Below, one piece after another: positions 43,582-55,306 of a stretch of 64,000 nt of DNA. Below the pieces are notes generated by a model. That model made no database searches. It was not told where the DNA came from and saw only the letters and a program-made list of their open reading frames with translations. This DNA is from Lampris incognitus (taxonomy: Eukaryota; Chordata; Actinopteri; Lampriformes; Lampridae), in NCBI RefSeq assembly GCF_029633865.1, contig NC_079212.1, positions 104,413,973-104,477,972 of the forward strand, written 5' to 3'. Every line of letters begins with the position of its first letter. Within the stretch, counting starts at the first letter, position 1. A program made the translations under genes and the position numbers.

Positions 43582-44350
43582 AGACCTGCAACTGTGGAAA
43601 GACCAGCGAACACAGACAGGAGCTACCACATCCAGACCAAAGAAGGTCAGATCTACCGACGCAACCGTCAACACCTGCGACAAAGCAGAGTGAACACTCA
43701 CACTACACACACACACACTTCACAGCAGACTGTTACCAGCGCTAACAAAAACACACAAGCCCATCAGCAAGAGCATGCGGAACCTCCAGACACGAACAAT
43801 CAGTGACAACCAGACACACAGCCTGGTTACACCACGAGGTCAGGTCGCACGATCAAACCAAGACAAGTCCTTGACTTATGAATGTAAAAAAAAAAAGAAG
43901 AAAAAAAGAGAGAATTGTACACCTACCTGTACTATACCTGCAATGTTCTTGCACTACTAGTGATGGAAAAGAAATGTTCATACTTACCTGTTCTTGAAAT
44001 GTTCATGCATTACTTGTGATGAAAAGAAATGTTTACAGCGTTCACTTACCTTGTGTACCTACCTGATATGTTTTGAAAAGAAATGTTTACAGCGTTCACT
44101 TACCTTGTGTACCTACCTGCTATGTTTGCAGTTACCAGTAATGAAATGGAAAAGGAAAAAAAAATGACATGTTATTACGGTGTCACATTTAGACAGTGAA
44201 GGAAATGTTTTGCACTACTTTGTTGCAGTCCAGTTATATAAGAGTTCTACTTCCATATTCTTTCTTATTAAGATTGTTATTTGCTTATAAACGTGCTCAA
44301 CATGGTCTGTATCCCTGCAGAGAAAGCAGCACTTTTCAGAAAAAGGGAGA

Positions 44351-44543
44351 TGTAATATTTGCTAGTAATATTTGATTTGCTAATGTCCCTTACGGCTTTC
44401 CGTAGCACCACAACAAAGTCACGTGATGTACGTAACAACGTCAGTCTGAATCCGGTCGGTGAATAAACACCCAGCACGAGAGAAGTCGTCCTTGCTTTAT
44501 CAATGTTATAAGTTAACATAGCCAGAGGGCACAGATCATTACA
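44351..44543 (+). repeat. 3' LTR of the short-LTR gypsy element
   Basis: 193 bp, matches 39614-39806 except about 8 positions. Confidence 0.93.
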
Positions 44544-45231
44544 CTACCATGCACACCATTGTTGTTCAGTGTTCTCCTGATGGTGGACTCATGAACATTA
44601 ACATTAGCCATTGTGAGAGAGGCCTTGGGTTCCTTTGTGACCTGGCCGACTATTACACGCCTTGCTCTTGGAGTGGTCTTCGATGGTGGACCCCTCCTGG
44701 GGAGGGTAACAATGGTCTTGAATTTCCTCCATTTGTACACAATCTGTCAGACTGGCTTGGTGGAGTCCAAACTCTTTAGAGGTGGTTTTGTAACCTTTTC
44801 CAGCCTGATGAGCCTCAACAATGCTTTTTCTGAGGTCCTCAGAAATCTCCTATGTTCTTACCATGATACACTTCCACAAACATGTGTTGTGAAGACCAGA
44901 CTTTGATAGATCCCTGCTCTTTAACTAAAACAGGGCGCCCACTCACACCCGATTGTCATTCCATTGATTGAAAACACCTGACTCTAATTTCACCTTAAAA
45001 TAACTGCTAATCCTAGAGGTTCACATACTTTTGCCACTCACATATATGTAATATTGGATCATTTTCCTTAATAAATCAATGACCAAGTATAATATTTTTG
45101 TTTAATTGGTTTCTCTTTCTCTACTTTTAGGACTTGTGTGAAAATCTGACGTTTTAGGTCATATTTCTGCAGAAATATATAAAATTTTAAAGGGTTCACA
45201 AACTTTCAAGCACCACAGTAAATAGAAAGCT

Positions 45232-45600
45232 AGGGCCTGTTTCAGAAAGCAGGTTTAATAAAGTGAGTTTAAATCTGGACTCTGGGTTGACTAACTGTCA
45301 AACTCAAAAGAGTTTTCGGTTTCAGAACAGCAGAGTTAGTTCAATCAACTCTGAGTATGTTCACCGTGACAACTACAAAAAGCTATCATCAATGGAAGTC
45401 TGTTGTTACAATTCACCATGGCAACCGGTGAGAGGAAAAAGGCTGTCCTACTTCACCCCACTGGACTTGGAAATATTAATGAATGCATATGCAGAATAAG
45501 AATATATTTAAGAAAAAAAAGCAATACAGGGGCAGCAGCAAAAGAACGTGAGTTGGCGTGGCAGAAAATAGCTGACCGAAAAAGTTTACCTTATGTTCCA
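45232..45600 (+). mobile_element. PIF/Harbinger-like fragment with Myb/SANT-like coding piece
   Basis: It starts with a terminal-repeat-like 'gggcctgtttcagaaagcag'. Downstream, two frames joined by a shift give Y-F-T-P-L-D-L-E-I-L-M-N-A-Y-A-E and K-K-S-N-T-G-A-A-A-K-E-R-E-L-A-W-Q-K-I-A-D-R. This is the Myb/SANT-like DNA-binding module of the second Harbinger protein (the NAIF1-type fold). No DDE transposase is visible; the copy breaks off at the microsatellite that follows. Confidence 0.65.
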
Positions 45601-45608
45601 CTTGTTCA

Positions 45609-45662
45609 ACCACACATACACACACACATTATATATATGTACATTATATGTACATTATATAC

Positions 45663-45698
<36 letters not shown>
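45609..45698. repeat. Compound (CA)n-(AT)n-(GT)n microsatellite
   Basis: Runs of CACACA, then TATATGTACATTATA-type units, then GTGTGT; partly self-complementary. Confidence 0.9.
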
Positions 45699-45699
<1 letters not shown>

Positions 45700-45918
45700 C
45701 ATTTAACATTTATGCAGGTTTAACCCAACAGGCACAAAACGTATTTGGCAGCAACTAAAGATGAAATTAAAAAAATATAGTTCAAACAGGTAAGGTATAA
45801 TTTCATTACAAAGCAGTTGTGACGTTTTTTAGCCTATCTTACCTAGTTAAACAGCATTCAGTGGCTACAGTCAACATGTGATATCTTTAAAGTAGTTAAG
45901 TTTTCTAAGAAAAAAAAA

Positions 45919-47047
45919 TTAAAGCCGCAAGCGGCGTTGGGAGGGGTCCAAGCATTGGCACTGTTAGGCCCCCTATGGAGCAATTTGAATGGTTTTGTCC
46001 TCATGATCATATACCTTCACCCAACGCAAATAATTAACGCTATGATACGTAGGGGCCTTTTATACACCTAGCCTGTAATAGACTACCGTTTCCACATGAA
46101 ACTAAACCGCTGTTGGTAATGTAATAAAGATTGAAGAATCTTGCTTCAGAAACAGTAGCCTACCCGAGTTTCCAACTAGATATGACAATGTCGGATTACT
46201 TGGGTTGCCTGTGTCCTAGACGATTACCGTAATTTTTTAAAATGTCGTAACACTTCCATTGCTTCAGAAACATGTGCCAGAGTTTCCAAAACTGGACCAG
46301 ACGGTGTCTGATTTCTTGCGTCCTAGCCGACTGCCGTAAAAAGAAAAAGTATGTCGTTATACCCAGGTGTCCTGGCGTGTGGTATGTAGAGCTGCAGCGC
46401 TTCCACACCAAATAAGTCAAAATAGCGGGCAAACTATATGACTGACATAGGTGGTCCCAATAGTAAAGTTGTTGAGCACATTGAGATGCATGGGTCGATT
46501 AAGTTTTGTGTTGATCTGACTTATGCTGTGGGAGTTATGGCCTTTTAAGCATGACCCTTTGTTATAGCGCCACCATCTGGCTGACATGGGTGATTTGTAG
46601 TGCCAGAGTAGTGGGGGGCCGTATGAATGCACCTACCAAATTTGGTTGGTCTAGGACTTATGGTTGCTGAGCCTCAGACACTTTTAGCTGAGAAACCGCG
46701 CCCAAACTAATACAAGTCAAAATGGCGGGCAAACTATATGGCTGACATATGTGGTCCCAATAACAAAGTTGTAGAGCACATTCAGATGCATAGGTCTGTG
46801 CAGTTTTGTGTTGATCTGACTTATGGGGTGGGAATTACGCATGACCCTTTGTTATAGCGCCACCATCTGGCTGACATAGGTGATTTGTGGTGCCTGAGTA
46901 GTGGGGGGCCATAGGAATCCACGTACCAAAGTTGGTTGGTCTAGGACTTACGGTTGCTGAGCCTCACAAACTTTTAGCAGAGAAAAATAATAATAATACT
47001 AACAAATACAATAGGGTTCCACCAGCTTCGCTGCTTGGACCCCTAAA
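45919..47047. repeat. Dispersed fish repeat with two internal 300-bp tandem units
   Basis: It starts 'ttaaagccgcaagcggcgtt' and ends 'cttcgctgcttggacccctaa', text I associate with a common dispersed fish repeat of unclear class. Inside, the unit beginning 'gtcaaaatagcgggcaaact' at 46416 recurs at 46716 (period 300), with shared landmarks 'tgttatagcgccaccatctg' (about 46562 and 46851) and 'ttggttggtctaggacttac/t'. Confidence 0.7.
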
Positions 47048-47097
47048 AAAAAAGTATTTCAGCCATCCTCAATACCAACACTGCCAGTATTTAATAT

Positions 47098-47424
47098 TCC
47101 ATCCATCCATTATCCGAACCGCTTATCCTGCTCTCAGGGTCGCAGGGATGCTGGAGTCTATCCCAGCAGTCATTGGGCGGCAGGCGGGGGGACACCCTGG
47201 TTAGGCCGCTAGGCCATCACACAGGGCCGACATACACACATTCATACTTAGGGATAATTTAGTATGGTCGATTCACCTGACCTACACGTCTTTTTGATGG
47301 TGGGAGGAAACCGGAGCACCCGGAGGAAACCCACGCAGACATGGGGAGAACATGCAAACTCCACACAGAGGATAACCCGCGATGACCCCCAAGGTTGGAC
47401 TACCCCAGGTCTCAAACCCAGGAC
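47098..47424 (-). mobile_element. V-SINE (DANA/mermaid-like), copy D
   Basis: Reverse copy: 'catccatccattatccgaac' at the 3' end, 'gggaggaaaccggagcaccc' in the body. The tRNA-like head is broken off after 'cccaggacctt'. Positions 47425-48122 hold no recognisable gene. Confidence 0.8.
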
Positions 47425-48122
47425 CTTGTCTATTTGAAAGCAACACCTAAATGCCTTTATACATACAAGTCTCCAAATTTGTGCATACTTGATATGTTCA
47501 TATTTGACCACCATTTATAGCCAACAGAAAAATGGCTTAGGCCTGAAAAACAGGTGGAGGTCCACCATCACTCAAGAGGCTAAAGAGATATGGCCCTCAG
47601 TCAAAACAGTGGGTGACTTAATGCTGAAGGCATCTCTGGAGGAAGCTCATCTGACCCAACCACTCCACAGGGCATAGGTTATTCAAATTAATGACATAGT
47701 ATTCCTTTAGCCAGTGTTAGCTTAGTGATGCCCACCCATCCATCTTGGACACAATTTGGCACACTGATTTTCTTGTACCGGTACAATTCTTGGTAATTGC
47801 TGTTACTTTTTCAGATTCTTAGTTGTCCTTCGGACATCATAATCTATTTTAAGGTGACTCAGTTATACATTTGAAAAACTGTGATGTAATCTGCACACTG
47901 TTGAAAAAAACAAAATTCAAATGAGGTAGGGCACTTTTCTGGGAAAGTTTTAACTGTCTAAACTTCATCTTCTACCAGTTACTGATCGCCAGACAGTGGG
48001 GCTGGAAGGCAGTAGCTAGCTAGTAGGTGACAGATGAGGCAGCAAAAAAAAGAAAATGGGTAAATGTAAATTCAATCTGAAATTGTTTGGAGGCCCGTTG
48101 CTAGCTTGGCTGCTAGTGGTAA

Positions 48123-48468
48123 CCATCCATCCAGCCATCCATTATCCAAACCGCTGATCCTGCTTTCAGGGTTGCAGGGATGCTGGAGCCTATCCCAGCA
48201 GTCATTGGGCGGCAGGCGGGGAGACACCCTAGTCCATCACAGGGCTGACACACATACATATACACACACACATTCACACCTAGGAACAATTAAGTACAGT
48301 TGATTCACCTGACCTACATGTCTTTGGACTGTGGGAGGATCCGGAGCACATGCAAACTCCACAAAAGATGACCTGGAACGACCCCCAAGGTTGGATTATC
48401 CCTGGGCTCGAACCCAGGAACTTCTTGCTGTGAGGTGACCGCGCTAACCACTGCGCCACCGTGCCGTC
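48123..48468 (-). mobile_element. V-SINE (DANA/mermaid-like), copy E
   Basis: Full-length arrangement in reverse, from 'ccatccatccagccatccat' to the tRNA-like head ending near 'cgccaccgtgcc', with an internal deletion in the 'ccggaggaaaccca' part. Confidence 0.82.
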
Positions 48469-48511
48469 ATGTTCTTGTATGTCTTCTTGTACCTTTTTCC
48501 ACCCAGAGCAG

Positions 48512-48553
48512 GTCTGTGAAGAAGAGGAGCCAAAACTCCTCTTCTTCACAGAC
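48512..48553. repeat. 18-bp perfect inverted repeat
   Basis: GTCTGTGAAGAAGAGGAG and its exact reverse complement, separated by CCAAAA. The surrounding 48469-49917 shows no recognisable gene; one TIR-like stretch lies near 48900-48940. Confidence 0.9.
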
Positions 48554-49917
48554 GTGCTCGTGGTAACTTTAGAGCTAATTTGTCTGCTGCAAATAGTTCC
48601 GCTCGAGCTACAGGCTCCGTAACTACCACTGCTCAGCTGAGCGGTCAACAGACAGCACCCAGTTTTTCTCCGGCAGCCAGGTTGAAGGCAGTAATACTGT
48701 GGGCACTGAGTCTCCAAAAGAAAACAGATAACTTCACAGAACTAGCAGAGAATGCTGCAGGGATGAAAATGGCAATGCTAATAACAAAATCCAACACACT
48801 GAGGCAATGAGCAAAGGAAATAGAGCAGTTGCTAATGCTACATGGTGAAATTGATGGCGGCTGATGAGCTGTGACACGTCACGACACACAGCGTCCATTG
48901 ACAAACAGGGTCAAATAAACGTCAGACTCGTCAGACGGTGTGAGAAGAAAATACACATACGTTTGGTTTAGACTGTCAACTTTTGACCAGTCTCTATAAT
49001 GCCCTCTTATGTGTATTTGATACTCTTGTTTTCCACTTGACTGGGTCTACTTACATAGCTTTATTTTCATTAATTAACAAGGCTGTTGTCAGCTAATTTG
49101 CACAGAAACTTGCTTTTATATTCATATTCAATTGAAAAAACAACAGTGTATATTGTCTAGTTTGTCAATTTTTCTTTTTCCAATGAGTTTTTTTTTCCAT
49201 TTGGAGGTATTACATGGGTCCTAAAAGTCACAAAATTTGTACTTTAAGAGTGTAGATACTCCGATAATGTACTTTGAAAACCTGTCATCCTACCCCCAAT
49301 TCAGTTTGTCATTCCATTTTTTGCCTCAAGAATTATTTTATGTTAAGGTGTAAGACACAGTTTGACAATGAAATTACACAATAGCTTGTCGTTATTGGAC
49401 AGCTGACTAGACATGTCCAGTCCAATATGAACCATGTCTAGTCATTCTAGACCTCAAAAAGGGAGCAGTTTTTAGCGTAGGGGAAATATCTGTACATGAG
49501 CATCAGCAAAACTTTTGTGTTTAACCCCAAAGCAATGTCATACACATTTGTAAACACTGATATTTTCTTACACATCAGTTCTGACTATCTGTTGGATGTT
49601 GTTCTTCTTCATTGAAGTCGACATAAAATTGGGCTCACAAACACACAGAACACTGAAAGTGCCTGGCAAACATTGACTTCTAGAGTGAAATTACAAAAAG
49701 GATTTGGGGTGGCGATATATATTTTATACGGGTAATGCAGATGGGCAACAGTCCCAGGCGACATTAAAGTGAGACAAGATAAAGTGAGATAAAAACAATT
49801 CATTAAAATGTCTCCCAGCAACAAGATCTTCCCATGTGATTGAGTGATTAAAGCAGCAATACTGCAATTGTTCCTATGTCTTGATGCATGCTCAATCCAG
49901 GTAAGAAAATCAAAGCA

Positions 49918-50283
49918 GATTGAATTAGTTCATCTGGATACAACGTTTAATGACATACTTTTACTAAAACGCTTCATCACTCAACTAAGTGGCATATTCA
50001 GTCTAAACTGACTGCAGGTATCCCCATCCCTTATAAACAATACAGTACAATACAGTTGCACAACGACCGAAACCAACGACCAGTTTCATATGCAAATATG
50101 GGTGTGACCATTAACTAGTTTCAATGGCCATGTGTCCTATTCACAGAGGATTAGGGAATGTTGCAATCACACCACTGTAAAATGGCGAGAGATGTAGAAC
50201 AACCAAAACCAACGACCAGTTTCATGTCAAGTATCTCCTCAGTATCTGTCGATAAACGTTGTATCCAGATGAACCGATTCATT
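49918..50283. mobile_element. Terminal-repeat fragment, possibly Penelope-like
   Basis: The ends are inverted: 'gttcatctggatacaacgtt' on the left and 'aacgttgtatccagatgaac' on the right. Inside, 'ccaaccaacgaccagtttcat' variants occur twice (about 50070 and 50200). The text resembles terminal repeats of fish Penelope-like elements as I recall them; no RT or GIY-YIG frame is present. Confidence 0.4.
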
Positions 50284-50543
50284 TGAATGCCTCCTATGGT
50301 GCTGTTGCCCACCTAAAATGTTGCTGTGCCTTAAATGAAACATTTCTGTCAAGCTGGAGTCCAGTTTTCAATCAACAATTCATCAGTAATACAACTTTCA
50401 TCCACAGGCCACTTCTGTCTCAGAACCTAGATATTCAGATAAGTCTTTCAACAGCAGTCTCCAGTTATTCCTGCTGAACTGACACAGACAGTAATGGATC
50501 TGATTGTATATCCTTTTCGGCACAGAGTAGGTTATTTTTTTGG

Positions 50544-50570
50544 CTATTCTGGTCCAAAAGACCAGAATAG
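50544..50570. repeat. 11-bp perfect inverted repeat
   Basis: CTATTCTGGTC - CAAAA - GACCAGAATAG, about 560 bp beyond the EIF6 stop codon on the transcript side. It could fall within or just past the EIF6 3' UTR. Confidence 0.85.
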
Positions 50571-51131
50571 AGAATGGAGTAAAAATAAAAATATTCCTCT
50601 GCCACAGACAAGAGAGATTTTTCTTTTGCTGTGCAACTTCAGGCTGAGACAACTAATTGCCTTCTGCAGCAACATTTTCTGTCTCCTAGTCTAATGACAA
50701 GGCCTTCGGTGCGCTCGTTGGCCATTTCAAGTTTCTAAGTTTCTCTGAAAATTGTTACTCTTTAAAATGGGATGTCTGACAGTCTTCACCAGTGTCAATC
50801 CCAAACAGAAGTTGATACGGTTTTAGATGTTTGGCTTTCTCTGTCTGAACTGGAAGGTATCATTTACTCCTTTATCAATTTGCAAGCGAGGTCACCGAGG
50901 GAAAGGGGGCGGGGTTGTCTTTAACTCGATGCTTAATACAAAAAGGGACACAAGATGGCTGCTACACCACGACCGCAATTGCGAGCTGTAGCTTCAAATG
51001 ATAGTGAACAGTAGGTGTGGAAATAGGTGTTGAATAGAAAAGTTTGTTGCAGCAGCTTTTTAACTTCGGCTCCTCGACCAGATGCATCACAGTACAGCTT
51101 CATAACGGCAGATCACTGGAGAGACTGCCAA

Positions 51132-54100
51132 TTATGTCAGGCTGGGAAGAAGAGGAAGAGAATGGAGATGGTGTTAAAAATGGGTGATTTGGCTGATAAA
51201 TGTTTGTGTGGTGAGTAGTTATGAAGTGGACAAACTTGTTAGTTGAGCATCTGTGTGTGTAGTAAGTGGAGCGGCAGCTTATGTCAAGCTGTGAAAGAAA
51301 GACAACTTTGGAAAAAAAAACCTTACCAACAGTGTACGCAATGTAAGTGTGTCTGTGCAAGTAAGAACGTGTTGCCAAGCTGTGATTAATCAGTCCATCT
51401 CACATATCTTGCTAAGTTGAGCAGTACTGTTGTTTCTGGCTGCTTATGTGTGGGAGGGAGAGAACTGGGTCAAATTACCACTGCAAATTATTTTTGGTGT
51501 TTGTTTGCATTGATTCACGACAGAGGATGAAACTATGAGTACCGGACAGTTTAGACTATCACAATGAGAGTCAATTGAGTAAATGTTCGTGACTGCCGAC
51601 ATACCAGAAACTGTCCCGAGGCAGTTGCCCCACTACCCATCTGGCGATCACATTAAAATAACCCCCAAAAATATATTTGCAAAAAAGTCTCACGTCTGAA
51701 TGTTACTTACCTATCGATCAGCGAGTCTCTCATGCTGGTGGCAATGGCAGAGGGCTGTGCCGTGTCACCGAGCCTGAACACGCTCTCAATGACGGACAGT
51801 TCTGTACTGGTAGTGTCCAGGCCACAGAACGCGCACCAGTCATTGACCACCATCCCTGCTGCGATGACCTCACTGCCCCGGTTAACTGTACCAGCCTACG
51901 AGAGAAAAAAAACAGAGTCTAATTATACCCCAGTTGTTTACTGCCACCTGCAGCTGTGACAGAGGGAGAGGACAGAACAGGAAAAGAAAAGACATCAACA
52001 AAGTAAAGATGGTACACGAGAGAAAGAGATGAGAGGAAACAAGAGACGGGAGCACATGGAAGAAGAGAGAAGAGAGCAGTGAAGCGATATGACAACCATC
52101 ATGCTGGAATGCACGCACACAGACACACAGTTATTACTGCACACTTTTAATATTTCTATTTCTACTAATAGAGACTGTAATAGGTCAGTACAGAAGGGTA
52201 GCCTCTAGACGAGGGGTGGGCAATCTTATCTAGAAAGGGCCGGTGTGGGTGCAGGTCTTTGTTCCAACCAAGCAGTTACACACGTGTCTCTTAATCATGT
52301 TCCTCAGCAAAGACTCTAATAGTTGATTAGTGGGATCAGGTGTGTAACTGCTTGGTTGGAACAAAAACCTGCACCCACACTGGCCCTTTCTGGATAAGAC
52401 TGCCTACCCCTGCTCTAGACCATGGAACAGCATCTCCCACTTTATCACAGCCACAGCCAAAATTAGCTTCAGGATTTGTGTTTTATTGGGTTGATTATTG
52501 TATCATTTTTGTTTATTTATTTTTAGGGAGTTGTTCCTTATCCGATGAGAGGGTCTAAGGACAGGATGTTGTGTTGCTGTTAAGCCCACTGAAGCAAATT
52601 TGTAATTTGTGATATTGGGCTATACAAATAAAATTGATTTGATTTGATTTATTAGTTAACATACACGCACACACCATCAGTAACCATCAGTGGAACCATA
52701 GAAGTCAAAGTCATAGTGCTGTTATTGCCACACAACAGGGCTAGTGGAAATTGCTTGGTAACAGCAACTCATACAAAAGAAAGAACCCAACAATACACAG
52801 ATATTATAAAATTAATAACAGCAGACTCGAAATTGAATACAACACACAATGACCTAAGCTAGTATAAACACTCGTACAACTGACAATGCAGAAACCAACT
52901 GATACCAGCGTCAGTGTAAGTGGCACGCCATGAGAACTGATAATTCTTACCACGGAGAGGTAAAAACTATTGTTTAATCGGGAGGATTACCCGTTACTGT
53001 TCTTGCACTATAGGCTTGGGCGATATCAGGATGACATCATTCAGCATGGTAATTATTTTTAAGAATGCCCTAATAATAAAGACAATAAATACCACAGCCC
53101 TTTTTCTGCCAAATATATCAAAAGGTTTAGAGGATCCAGTAATGAATTGCGTTAGCGTGCATTTTTTCCATAATGGAGGAAAAATGGCCAACAAAAATCT
53201 TTGCCCATTGGGAATTTCTTTGGCTTACAACCAAATGAGAAAAGGAAAAGGTGAATGTGGATGTGGATGCGACCACTTTGTAAAAAAGGTAACAACGAAA
53301 TGAACTCAAATCACTGAAGCCAAACTCAAGTCACGAAACTGAAATCAAACTGGTGCAGCAAAAGTGGACATTGCTTTTTTTGTTTTATCCCCCCCCCCCA
53401 GGAAAAAAAATAAAACAAAAATAATAAAGACATATGGTACAAATGTATGGGAATTCCAATCTAGTGCACTAGAATTGCGTAATAGAAACCTGCTGTGTAA
53501 AGGCCATATCTAGTCGACGAGTATGCTTTCAACTGTACTCACAGCAACGACAATATCATGTGTCAGTATCATTAAGTGGCTATACACCGATCAACCAAAA
53601 CATTAAAACCACCTGCCTAATATTATGTAGGTCCTCCTCGTGTGGCCAAAACAGCTTTGACCCATCAAGGCATGGACTCCACAAGACCTCTGAATCTGCC
53701 CTCTAGTATCTGGAACCAAGATGTTACCAACAGATCCTTTAAGTCCTGTAAGTTACGAACTGGGGCCTCCATGGATCGGACTTGTTTTTCCAGCACATCC
53801 CACAGATGATCTACTGGACTGAGATCTGGGGAATTTGGAGGCCAAGGCAACACCTTAAGCTCTTTATCATGTTCCTTAAACCATTCCTGAACAATTTTTG
53901 CAGTGTGGCAGGGCACATTATCCTGCTGAAAGAGGCCACAACCATCAGGGAATACCGCTGCCATGAAGGGGTGTACCTGGTCTCCAGAAATGTTTTGGTA
54001 GGTCGTACATGTCAAAGTAACAGCCACATGAATGCCAGCACCCAGGTTTTCCCAGCAGAACCTTGCTCAGAGCATCACACTGCCTCCACCGGCTTGCCTT

Positions 54101-55259
54101 CTTCCAATAGTGCATCCTGGTGCCACCTTTTCCCCAGGTAAACAGCGCACATGCACTCTGCGGTCCACATGATGTAAAAGAAAACATGATTCATCAGACC
54201 AAGCCACCTTCAACTGTTCCATGGTCCAGTTCTGACACTCACGTGACCATTGTAGGTGCGTTCAGCTGTAGACAGGGGTCAACATGGGAACTCTGACTGA
54301 TCTGTAGCACGCAGCCCCATACACATCAAGCTGCGATGCACTATGTGTTCTGACACCTGTCTATCATAGCCAGCATTAACTTTTTCAGCTATCTTATTTG
54401 AGCTACAGTAGCTCTTCTGTGGGATCAGACCAGACGAGCTAGCCTTCGCTCCCCACGCGCATCACTGAGCCTTGGGCGTCGATGACCCTGTCACCAGTTA
54501 TCCTTCCTTGGACCACTCTTGGTAGGTACTGACCACTACATACCGGCAACATGCCACAAGAGTTGTCATTTTGGAGATGCTCTGACCCAGTCATCTAGTC
54601 ATCACAATTTTACCCTTGTCAAAGTTGCTCAGATCCTTACGCTTGCCCATTTTTCCTGCTTCCAACACATGAACTTATAGAACTGACTGTTCACTTGCTG
54701 CCTAACATATCCCTTCTCTTGGAGCACCACCTTGCCATGGTGGAGAAGCTTGCATGTACCAATGATCCAAAGAGCTATGCCGTCTGGAGCTTGGCTCCTG
54801 GTAGGATCACCCAAGGCGAACAGGTCAAGGGGGAGGTTCCAGACAAAGTGTGATCCAACAAAGACCTCAACGGCAAAACTGGCGGATAATGTCTCCAGAT
54901 CACAACAGCAGTGAAGGCAGATGAAGGCTGCAACAGAGGGCGGTCCCCAATCGCCCAATCGCCAAGGACCGTGTGGTGGCTGCAGGCGCATCAACTGTTC
55001 CATGTAAAAAGCTTTCACGCGCAGGCATCCTCCCATTACGCAGCTCCAGCATTGGCCTCTATGCCCACCTGAGGACCCAGAGGGAGGACGGTCATACTCG
55101 ACCCCGAGTGACTGCTGATAATGATGAATATATCCCACCCCTTGACAGGTGCCATTTTAATGAGATAATCAATGTTATTCACTTACCTGTCAGTGGTTTT
55201 AATGATTCGGCTGATCGGTGTAATTAATAGGGAAATTTTGTTATCGCCCAAGCCAATCT

Positions 55260-55306
<47 letters not shown>

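Larger units (their letters stand above)
39614..44543 (+). mobile_element. Ty3/gypsy element with short LTRs (Mag/SURL-like), inactive
   Basis: Identical-length 193-bp LTRs (TGTAAT...ATTACA) differing at about 8 positions by eye. Flanks CTATC (left) and CTACC (right) suggest a 5-bp target duplication with one later change. The PBS starts directly at 39807 (TGGTGTCAG, like a tRNA-Leu 3' end) and a purine run (AAAAAGGGAGA) precedes the 3' LTR. Internal order is gag with zinc knuckles, protease, RT, RNase H, integrase in one original frame. Breaks: two stops in the first 31 codons, a TGA in RT, a one-base insertion before RNase H and a TAG after integrase. The Mag/SURL label comes from the Gag and IN wording as I remember it. 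Confidence 0.9.
38710..45218 (-). mobile_element. Tc1-like transposon split by an LTR retrotransposon
   Basis: The left end (cagtggtgcttgaaagtttg) is found inverted at the right end (caaactttcaagcaccac), with TA at each side (38708-38709 region and 45219-45220). The - strand frame 44740-44560 is Tc1 transposase N-terminal (K-W-R-K-F-K-T, L-P-R-R-G-P-P-S-K; S-T-I-R-R-T-L-N-N-N-G). The rest of the transposase continues on the other side of the insert at about 39613-39050 in decayed form. The inserted gypsy element occupies 39614-44543. Confidence 0.85.

Noticed and set aside
48901-48925. Alternative EIF6 terminal exon reading Ser-Leu-Thr-Phe-Ile-stop
   Set aside because: The acceptor is weaker and farther away; the site at 51141-51132 has an excellent pyrimidine tract and gives the exact conserved end Ser-Leu-Thr-stop.
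50281-50360. A second alternative EIF6 terminal exon (Ser-Leu-Thr then a long tail)
   Set aside because: No pyrimidine tract before the AG and no conserved stop after Thr.
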